A DNA stretch of 15,711 nt from JBFHDX01 sp041584475 (GTDB lineage: Bacteria; Pseudomonadota; Alphaproteobacteria; UBA8366; JADFVY01). The stretch spans positions 1 through 15,711 of the forward strand of contig JBFHDX010000087.1 of assembly GCA_041584475.1 (NCBI GenBank), written 5' to 3'. Shown piece after piece: positions 7,680 through 15,105 of the stretch (positions are counted from its first letter, which is position 1; every line of letters starts with the position of its first letter). The position numbers and the translations under genes are program-made. A model generated the notes under the pieces. It worked only from the letters and a program-made list of their open reading frames with translations, ran no database searches and had not been told where the DNA came from.

Positions 7680-7704
7680 GGAATAAGTGGCGATTACAGC
7701 CGTT
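7680..7704 (+). promoter_or_regulatory. Candidate EcfG-type (general stress response) promoter of the histidine kinase
   Basis: GGAAT at 7680-7684 is followed by 16 bp and CGTT at 7701-7704. The alphaproteobacterial EcfG consensus is GGAAC-N16/17-CGTT, so this has one mismatch in the -35. It lies 58 bp before the kinase start. An overlapping dyad CCGTT-N7-AACGG (about 7700-7716) covers the -10 and could be a regulator site. Short degenerate motifs like this occur by chance, so it is a suggestion only. Confidence 0.3.
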
Positions 7705-7750
7705 TTTGCGTAACGGACAGCGAATCGGCCACGCGCGCAATCTGAACCCC

Positions 7751-7756
7751 AGGAGG
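7751..7756 (+). promoter_or_regulatory. Strong ribosome binding site fixing a TTG start
   Basis: AGGAGG, a full anti-Shine-Dalgarno match, ends 6 nt before TTG at 7763. The only other nearby in-frame start is TTG at 7706, which has no comparable ribosome site. This decides the start of the histidine kinase gene. Confidence 0.7.
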
Positions 7757-7762
7757 ATCTCC

Positions 7763-9829
<2,067 letters not shown>

Positions 9830-9880
9830 CGAATAAACGAAAAATTAGGAAAATCCCGTCAAAAGGGGTAGGAATGCGGT

Positions 9881-9917
9881 CGTGCGGGCTGGTTCAGCCC
9901 GCGCGGTCGAGACCGCG
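9881..9917. repeat. Two adjacent dyads upstream of the lipoprotein gene
   Basis: The first is a hairpin with arms 9881-9890 and 9896-9905 (core GCGGGCT / AGCCCGC, one G-T pair, 5-nt loop). The second, CGCGGTC-GA-GACCGCG at 9902-9917, overlaps its end and has a 2-bp centre, which suits a protein-binding site better than an RNA hairpin. No T-run follows, so they are poor intrinsic terminators for the kinase gene. The rest of 9830-9992 is first AT-rich, then GC-rich, with no gene I can support. Confidence 0.45.
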
Positions 9918-9992
9918 ATCGAAAAACTCAAGGAAGGGAGCGGGATTGCCCTGATTCGCCGCCGCGGGCGGCCCGGCGAGCCACGATCGGCC

Positions 9993-11270
9993 ATGACGGA
10001 AAACGGCGCATTGAATAGTCCACGGATCACCCGCCGGCGAAGCGCGCGACGCCTGCTGACGCTGGCCGCGGCCGTCCTCCTCGCGGTGTCGGTGACCGGC
10101 TGCGCCGGCCTGGGAACCAGGGACGATCGGCAGACCGGAAACGAGCCCGCCTTCACCGAACCGGCCGACCGCGCGCAACTGATGGAGATCCAGCGCCTCC
10201 TCGCGGAGAGCGGCTACGACCCGGGCCCGGTCGACGGTCTGATGGGACCGCGCACCGAGCAGGCGATCCGTCGTTATCAGCAGGCCATGCGCCTGCCGGA
10301 GACCGGACAGGCGACGCGGGGCCTGCTGCAGCACCTGCAGAAGACGGTCGCGCGGAACCGGCCGGCAGCGAGGCCGCAGCAGGCGGCGCCGCGCCCGCCG
10401 GCGCGGACGCCCGCCATCGGCGAGGCGATCTACGATGTCGGCGACGCCTACGCCTATTCCGACGGCGTGACGCGGACCGTGCTCAAGGTCACCGGCGACC
10501 GCGTGCTGTGGCGTGATTCCGCGGGCGACTCCTACACCGCGCCGCGGACGGCCGCGCTGCCGATGATCGAGTGGGCGGCCGGTGTCTGGAAGGGCCGCAC
10601 GCAAACGCGGCGTGATCCGCGCCAGCCCTGGCCGCCGGTCAGGGGCAGGGCGGTCGCGTTCGACGTGCGGGCCGAGGAGTGGAACGTCGAGGACGGTGCC
10701 AACGCGGAGCGCATCGCGACCGATGCGCGCTGGACCTGCAGCAACGAGGGCAGCGCCAAGACCAACGTGCCCGCCGGCAAATTCGACACCGTCGTGATCG
10801 CCTGCGAGCGCTCGCCGGCGCCGGCCGGCGACTGGCAGCGTCGCGTCTGGTATTACGCCCCCGGCATCGCCGAGTTCGTGCGCCGGGATGACAAGGACGC
10901 CGCCGGCCTCGACCTCGAGAGTATCGAGCTGGTGGCCACCATGCCCGGCACGGGCGGCTGGCCGCCGGCGGCGCGGGCGGGGCTGAAGATGGCGCTGCAC
11001 GACGCCCTTTCGACGAAGAGGGTCGGCGAGGAGTCGGTGTGGCAGAGCACGGTGGTCAGCGAGATCTTCGTGATCCGCATCACCGACGAGAAGAAAGCGG
11101 CCACGGGTCAGCTCTGCCGCAACTACGTCATCGTTCGCCATGGCGCGCAGATTCGCCGCAGCTATCCGGCGATCGCCTGCCGCTCCGCCGGCGCCAGGAA
11201 CTGGAAGACCCCGGGCCTCGAGCGCAGCCTCGTCGATGCTCCCGACGCGCCGCCGCCGACGCGCGGCTAG
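9993..11270 (+). CDS. Lipoprotein with peptidoglycan-binding domain and 17-kDa-antigen-like C terminus
   Basis: A 425-residue exported protein. A basic N region (RITRRRSARR) and hydrophobic core (LLTLAAAVLLAVSV) lead to lipobox VTGC, so C37 should be lipidated. Residues 61-115 are a clear PG_binding_1 domain (IQRLLAESGYDPGPVDGLMG, then RTEQAIRRYQ). A Pro/Ala-rich linker follows (120-140). Residues 145-315 form a beta-rich region with VPAGKFDTVVIAC and WYYAPGIAEFVRR, like outer-membrane DUF3108/TapB-type folds. The end (about 333-405, GQLCRNYVIV ... AIACRSAGARNW) resembles the 17-kDa surface antigen (RT0821/Lpp0805) domain with its paired cysteines. The last two assignments are tentative. ATG 9993 is chosen for signal-peptide geometry; its ribosome site is poor, and GTG 9882 would place the signal peptide too far in. 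It probably anchors the outer membrane to the wall. Confidence 0.8.
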   Translation: MTENGALNSPRITRRRSARRLLTLAAAVLLAVSVTGCAGLGTRDDRQTGNEPAFTEPADRAQLMEIQRLLAESGYDPGPVDGLMGPRTEQAIRRYQQAMRLPETGQATRGLLQHLQKTVARNRPAARPQQAAPRPPARTPAIGEAIYDVGDAYAYSDGVTRTVLKVTGDRVLWRDSAGDSYTAPRTAALPMIEWAAGVWKGRTQTRRDPRQPWPPVRGRAVAFDVRAEEWNVEDGANAERIATDARWTCSNEGSAKTNVPAGKFDTVVIACERSPAPAGDWQRRVWYYAPGIAEFVRRDDKDAAGLDLESIELVATMPGTGGWPPAARAGLKMALHDALSTKRVGEESVWQSTVVSEIFVIRITDEKKAATGQLCRNYVIVRHGAQIRRSYPAIACRSAGARNWKTPGLERSLVDAPDAPPPTRG

Positions 11271-11276
11271 TCCATC

Positions 11277-11390
11277 ATCCACTTGCGCGGAACCGGCACC
11301 GGCCCGCTCCCCCACCCGGCCGCCCAACGGTATCGTACGCTGTGGCTGGCCGAGTGGGCGAGCGGGCTGGAGCGAACCAATCGGATAATG
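11277..11390 (+). repeat. Structured 3'-end repeat element, copy A
   Basis: This begins 6 nt after the lipoprotein TAG and is 97/114 identical, without gaps, to the reverse complement of 14986-15099. It can fold into a long stem: arms 11303-11315 and 11354-11366 pair at 12 of 13 positions. An inner CGGCC/GGCCG (11317-11321 with 11348-11352) continues it, and an outer CCGG/CTGG extends it. The loop sequence at 11328-11345 is 17/18 identical in the other copy, as is the trailing ATCGGATAATG. The sequence is open in the lipoprotein frame until TAG at 11394-11396, but the pattern of differences argues against coding. It lies in the convergent gap before the GFA gene. Possible roles are 3'-end stabiliser, bidirectional terminator or small-RNA source. 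Confidence 0.75.
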
Positions 11391-11418
11391 ATCTAGCCGG
11401 TGCGACCAGGCGGTGCGG

Positions 11419-11829
11419 CTACCGCCCGGTGGCCGGCCCGGTGTCGCAGGGCAGCTCGTCGGCGATCGCGTAGTAGTCGCCCTTGTCGGCGGTGTAGATG
11501 TGGCGGACGAGCCTGAGCCCCGTCGGCGCGTCGAGCGTGCCGGCGAGGATGGCGATGCCGTGGCTCGACGAGCGCTCCCAGAACAGGCTCGATCCGCACC
11601 GTGCGCAGAAACCGCGGCGGACGCCCGGCGACGAGTCGTACCAGGCGAGCGTAGCCGCCTTCTCCAGCGTCAGCGCCGAGCGGCTGCAGCCGGTGCTGGC
11701 GAAGAAGTGCCCGGTCGTGCGCCGGCACTGCGAGCAGTGGCAGGCGACGACGTCGTGCAGCGGCCCGTCGACGCGATAGCGCACCCCGCCGCACAGGCAG
11801 CCGCCGCTGCCGCCTCGCTCGTTGGGCAT
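11419..11829 (-). CDS. GFA (glutathione-dependent formaldehyde-activating) family zinc protein
   Basis: A 136-residue protein with the GFA/CENP-V cysteine pattern: C11 and C13 in GGCLCGGVRY, C30, C32 and C35 in ACHCSQCRR, and C75 and C78 in FCARCGS, which bind two zinc ions. The typical ending DKGDYYAIADELP is present. The start is ATG 11829-11827 with AGGAGG 6 nt upstream. That ribosome site overlaps the TAG of the upstream flavoprotein gene, so the two form an operon (10 bp between the coding regions). The founding member was reported to promote S-hydroxymethylglutathione formation, but that activity has been questioned and most homologues are uncharacterised. Linkage to a demethylating flavoprotein is consistent with handling formaldehyde. 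Confidence 0.9.
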   Translation of the reverse strand: MPNERGGSGGCLCGGVRYRVDGPLHDVVACHCSQCRRTTGHFFASTGCSRSALTLEKAATLAWYDSSPGVRRGFCARCGSSLFWERSSSHGIAILAGTLDAPTGLRLVRHIYTADKGDYYAIADELPCDTGPATGR

Positions 11830-11839
11830 CGATCGCCTC

Positions 11840-14275
11840 CTAGGCGCGCAGCCTGGCGTTGTCGGGGTCGTAAGGGCTCTCGGCGATGACCGTCGCCCGG
11901 TGCATGGTGCCGAGCACGTCGATCTCGACCTCGCTGCCGACCGCCGCCAGCTCGGGCTTGAGAAAACCGAGCGCGAGGCTCTTTCCGAGGCGGAAGCCGT
12001 AGCCGCCGGCGGTCGACCGTCCGACCAGCTCGCCGTCCCTGTACAGGGGCTCGCTGCCCAGCGCGTCGACGTCGCCGACATCGTGCACCTCGAGCGTGAC
12101 GAATTCGTTGGCGAAGCCCTTCTGCTGCCATTCGACCAGGGCGTCGCGGCCGATGAAATCGCCCTTGTTGGAGTGCACGAAGCGTTGCAGACCCGACTCG
12201 AGCGCCGCGTATTCGATCGACAGCTCGGTGCCGACGAGCCGGTACGACTTCTCGAGCCGCAGATGGTTCATCGCGCGGATGCCGAACGGCTTCAGATCGA
12301 GATCCCGGCCGGCCGCCGTCAGCGCGTCGAAGATGTGGTTCTGCATCTCCATCGGGTGATGGATCTCCCAGCCCAGCTCGCCGACGAAGTTGACGCGCAC
12401 GACGCGGCACGGCGCCAGCCCGACATCGATCATCCGTCCCGAGAGCCAAGGAAAGGCCGCGCTCGAGAAATCGGCGTCGGCGACCCGGGCCATCAGCTCG
12501 CGCGATTTCGGGCCGGCGACGACCAGCACGCCGTATTGCGTGGTGACACGGTCGAGCCGCACCGAGCCGTCCGTCGGCGCGTGCCAGTTGAGCCAGTCCC
12601 AGTCGATCCGTTCCTGCGCGCCGGCGGACACCAGATAGAACCGGTCCGGCCCGTCCCGCATGATCGTGAATTCCGAGTGCACGCCGCCGCGGCTGTTGAG
12701 CGCGTGGCACAGCGCGATGCGGCCGACGGCCTTCGGCAGACGGTTGGCGACGAGGCGGTCGAGAAACGCCTCGGCGCCGCGGCCCGAGACCTGGAATTTG
12801 GAGAATGCCGACATGTCGAGCAGCCCGACATGCTCGGCAACGTGCCGGCACTCGTTGCCGACGTGCTCCCAGTAGGGGGCGCGGCGGAACGACCAGCGGT
12901 CCTCCTGCGGTACGCCCTTCGGCGCGAACCAGTTCGGGCGCTCCCAGCCGTATTTCTGGCCGAACACGGCGCCGAGCTGCTTCATCCGGTCGTAGCACGG
13001 CGCGGTCTTGAGCGGGCGCGCGGCGGGCCGCTCCTCGTCGTGATAGTGCACGGTGAAGACGTTGGCGTAGGCCTCCTCGTTCTTGGTGACGAGGTAGCGC
13101 TTCGACGCGTACGGCCCGAACCGGCGCGGGTCGACGCCGAGCATGTCGATCGTCGGCTCGCCCTCGACGATCCACTCGGCGAGCTGCCAGCCGGCGCCGC
13201 CGGCCGCCGTGATGCCGAAGCTGTGGCCCTCGCTGAGCCAGAAATTGCGCAGGTCCCAGGCCGGCCCGATGATCGGACTGCCGTCCGGCGTGTAGGCGAT
13301 GGGGCCGTTGATCACCTCCTTGACGCCGACCTCGCCGAAGATCGGCACGCGGTTGATCGCCGCCTCGATGTGCGGCTCCAGGCGCTCGAGGTCGCCGGGG
13401 AACAAGTCCTTCTCGAAGTCGTTCGGCACGCCGTCGACGAAGCAGGCCGGCGCACCCTTCTCGTAGGGGCCGAGGATCAGGCCCTGGCGCTCCTCGCGCA
13501 TGTAGTAGGAGGCGTCGGACTCCCGGAAGACCGGCATCTCGCGCTCGCCGTTGCGCTTGCGCTCCTGCAGTAGCGGGTGCGGCTCGGTGACGATGAACTG
13601 GTGCTCGACCGGGATCACCGGGATGTCGAGGCCGACCATGCGGCCGGTCTGGCGCGCGTAGTTGCCGGTGGCGCTGACGATGTGCTCGCAGGTGATGTCG
13701 CCCTTGTCCGTGTGCACGATCCATTCGCCGTTCGGCTTGCGCGTGATGCCGGTGACCGGCGTCTGCTGGTGGATCGTCGCACCCAGGTCGCGCGCGCCGC
13801 GGCCCAGCGCCATCGTCAGATCGGCCGACTGGATGTAGCCGTCCTCGGGGTGGTAGATCGCGCCGACGAGGCCTTCGATGTTGGCGAACGGCACCATCTC
13901 GCGGACCTCGTCCGGCGTCATGAACTCGACGCGCACGCCGATCGTCCGGGCGATACCCGCATAGTGGTGGTACTCGTCCATGCGGTCGCGATTGGTCGCG
14001 AGGCGCAGATTGCCGACCTGCGAGAAGCCGACCGGCTGACCGGTCTCCTTCTCCAGTTCCTGGTAGAAGCGGACCGAGTATTTGTGGATCTGGCCGACGC
14101 TGTACGACATGTTGAACAGCGGCAGCAGGCCCGCCGCGTGCCAGGTCGACCCTGCGGTCAGCTCGGTGCGCTCGAGCAGCACCGAGTCGGTCCAGCCCTT
14201 CTTCGCCAGATGATAGAGCGTCGAGACGCCGACGACGCCGCCGCCGATGACCACGGCCCGCGCGGTATCCTTCAT
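11840..14275 (-). CDS. FAD-dependent dimethylglycine/sarcosine dehydrogenase family protein (DAO + GcvT domains)
   Basis: An 811-residue protein with the full architecture of dimethylglycine and sarcosine dehydrogenases. An N-terminal DAO domain binds FAD (VVIGGGVVGVS, 8-18), with H46 in AGSTWHAAGLLP at the position of the covalent FAD link. A middle FAO_M-type segment follows, then a GcvT-like domain (about 475-700, containing HVGLLDMSAFSKFQVSG) and a GcvT C-terminal barrel (about 715-805). The family oxidises an N-methyl group and passes the one-carbon unit to tetrahydrofolate bound by the GcvT part, or releases it as formaldehyde. Likely substrates are dimethylglycine, sarcosine or a related methylamine; the exact one is unresolved. 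ATG 14275 has GGGAGG 7 nt upstream. It is the first gene of an operon with the GFA protein. Confidence 0.9.
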   Translation of the reverse strand: MKDTARAVVIGGGVVGVSTLYHLAKKGWTDSVLLERTELTAGSTWHAAGLLPLFNMSYSVGQIHKYSVRFYQELEKETGQPVGFSQVGNLRLATNRDRMDEYHHYAGIARTIGVRVEFMTPDEVREMVPFANIEGLVGAIYHPEDGYIQSADLTMALGRGARDLGATIHQQTPVTGITRKPNGEWIVHTDKGDITCEHIVSATGNYARQTGRMVGLDIPVIPVEHQFIVTEPHPLLQERKRNGEREMPVFRESDASYYMREERQGLILGPYEKGAPACFVDGVPNDFEKDLFPGDLERLEPHIEAAINRVPIFGEVGVKEVINGPIAYTPDGSPIIGPAWDLRNFWLSEGHSFGITAAGGAGWQLAEWIVEGEPTIDMLGVDPRRFGPYASKRYLVTKNEEAYANVFTVHYHDEERPAARPLKTAPCYDRMKQLGAVFGQKYGWERPNWFAPKGVPQEDRWSFRRAPYWEHVGNECRHVAEHVGLLDMSAFSKFQVSGRGAEAFLDRLVANRLPKAVGRIALCHALNSRGGVHSEFTIMRDGPDRFYLVSAGAQERIDWDWLNWHAPTDGSVRLDRVTTQYGVLVVAGPKSRELMARVADADFSSAAFPWLSGRMIDVGLAPCRVVRVNFVGELGWEIHHPMEMQNHIFDALTAAGRDLDLKPFGIRAMNHLRLEKSYRLVGTELSIEYAALESGLQRFVHSNKGDFIGRDALVEWQQKGFANEFVTLEVHDVGDVDALGSEPLYRDGELVGRSTAGGYGFRLGKSLALGFLKPELAAVGSEVEIDVLGTMHRATVIAESPYDPDNARLRA

Positions 14276-14301
14276 GAGATCGCCTCCCTCAATACATGAC
14301 G

Positions 14302-14328
14302 GCCGCCGGCGCCTGCCCTGCCGGCGGC
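14302..14328. repeat. Perfect 9-bp GC hairpin upstream of the dehydrogenase gene
   Basis: GCCGCCGGC (14302-14310) and GCCGGCGGC (14320-14328) are exact inverted arms with a 9-nt loop, ending 27 bp before the dehydrogenase ATG. On the minus strand it would lie in the leader just upstream of the ribosome site. It may be an attenuating hairpin, an operator or chance in GC-rich DNA. No T-run follows on either strand. The rest of the 281-bp gap (14276-14556) holds no gene I can support; a short AT-richer patch at 14359-14380 is the likeliest promoter area for the dehydrogenase, but I cannot place hexamers. Confidence 0.4.
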
Positions 14329-14482
14329 GGCCCGAACCCCGATGCCGATATCGTAGCGCGAATCCACATCATTCATAGGGTCTGGCGGCTAGCGGCCGTG
14401 CGACGGCGAGTGTCGGGATTGCGGCGTGGACGCGATGCGTCGGCGACGCCGGTCGCGGCCGCCGGTGCCGCGTCCTTCTGCC

Positions 14483-14511
14483 GTGAGTTGCAGGCCGCTT
14501 CGTGTTATGCT
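14483..14511 (+). promoter_or_regulatory. Weak candidate promoter of the hemerythrin gene
   Basis: GTGAGT (14483-14488), then 17 bp, then TATGCT (14506-14511), about 45 bp before the hemerythrin start. The hexamers match the sigma70 consensus at only 3 and 4 of 6 positions; the spacing is ideal and the site is locally AT-richer. Found by eye. Confidence 0.25.
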
Positions 14512-14556
14512 ACCGGGGCGCATCGGGCCGGCGGGCCGATGGGGAAGGAAGCGCGC

Positions 14557-14934
14557 ATGGCACCGCTGCAGTGGGACGAGTCCTACAGCGTCGGCAACGC
14601 AGTCCTCGACGCCCAGCATCGCGAGGTGATCGACCTCATCAACATGCTCGACGACGAGACGCTGGTCGAGGTGGTGCTGGAGCAGCTCGAACGCTATGCC
14701 CGCGAGCATTTCCGCGACGAGGAGCGGTTGATGGAGGAGGCAGGCTATCCGGCCCTCGCCGAGCATCGCGCCCTGCACGCCGCGTTCGCCGAATGGCTGG
14801 CCGGCATGCAGAAGGCTTGCCTCGCGCCCGGCGTCGCGCCGCTGCTGCGCGACGACATCCGCGCCTATCTCGAGAACTGGCTGATCGAGCACATTCTCGT
14901 CGAGGACATGGCGTACCGGCCCTACGTATCTTGA
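14557..14934 (+). CDS. Bacteriohemerythrin
   Basis: A 125-residue single-domain hemerythrin, a four-helix bundle with an oxygen-binding di-iron site. All seven ligands can be placed: H21 (DAQHREV), H51 and E55 (HFRDEERLM), H70 and H74 (HRALH), H112 and D117 (HILVEDMAY). The N-terminal WDESYSVGN and the ending around AYRPYV are typical. ATG 14557 is chosen because AAGGAA (14545-14550) lies 6 nt upstream; ATG 14539 would add six residues. The open frame further upstream (from 14296) has no family-like sequence and is ignored. Roles known for the family are oxygen storage, delivery or sensing; a solitary domain fits storage or delivery. It diverges from the dehydrogenase gene and converges on groEL. 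Confidence 0.93.
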   Translation: MAPLQWDESYSVGNAVLDAQHREVIDLINMLDDETLVEVVLEQLERYAREHFRDEERLMEEAGYPALAEHRALHAAFAEWLAGMQKACLAPGVAPLLRDDIRAYLENWLIEHILVEDMAYRPYVS

Positions 14935-14935
14935 C

Positions 14936-14952
14936 CGCCGGCCCGGCCGGCG
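14936..14952 (+). terminator. GC hairpin right after the hemerythrin stop, possible terminator
   Basis: CGCCGG (14936-14941) and CCGGCG (14947-14952) form a 6-bp stem with a 5-nt loop beginning 2 nt after the TGA. No T-run follows, so it is not a classical intrinsic terminator, and GC-rich DNA produces such stems by chance. Confidence 0.25.
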
Positions 14953-14985
14953 ACCGCCGCCGTCTTCGCCGCGCCGCGACCGGAA

Positions 14986-15099
14986 CATTATCCGATTATT
15001 TCGCTGCAGCGCGCTCCCCGACCCGGACATCCACAGCGTGCGATACCGTCGGGTGGCCCGGCGGGGGAGCGGGCCGGTGCCGATTCCACGTAAGTGGAT
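14986..15099 (-). repeat. Structured 3'-end repeat element, copy B
   Basis: Read on the minus strand it begins 6 nt after the groEL TAG (15108-15106), exactly as copy A follows the lipoprotein TAG, and aligns with copy A at 97 of 114 positions without gaps. Its stem has a perfect 7-bp core (15064-15070 with 15013-15019) and weaker flanking pairs. A position that is A-T in copy A is G-T here, and a C-C mismatch in copy A is a C-G pair here, which keeps the stem. The conserved loop is at 15031-15048. It lies in the convergent gap between hemerythrin and groEL. No protein is likely from it, although the minus strand is open through this region. Confidence 0.75.
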
Positions 15100-15105
15100 G
15101 CCGTA

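Noticed and set aside
7679..7708. Sigma54 promoter (TGGC ... TTGC) before the histidine kinase
   Set aside because: The GG-to-GC distance is 17 bp rather than the required 10 bp.
11822..13573. 583-codon plus-strand frame opposite the dehydrogenase
   Set aside because: No motifs and biased composition. The opposite strand carries a full-length dehydrogenase with FAD and GcvT motifs.
14296..14556. Possible 87-residue N-terminal extension of the hemerythrin
   Set aside because: The extension is Ala/Arg-rich with no similarity to any domain, and a good ribosome site precedes ATG 14557, which gives a normal-length hemerythrin.
14389..15030. 213-codon minus-strand frame over the hemerythrin and repeat copy B
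   Set aside because: It is antisense to a clear hemerythrin and runs through a structured repeat whose variation is not protein-like.
11277..15099. Invertible or transposable segment bounded by the inverted repeat pair
   Set aside because: The repeats are only about 85% identical and 3.6 kb apart, with no recombinase or transposase between them. The enclosed genes are ordinary metabolic genes, and each repeat is positioned relative to its own gene's stop codon.
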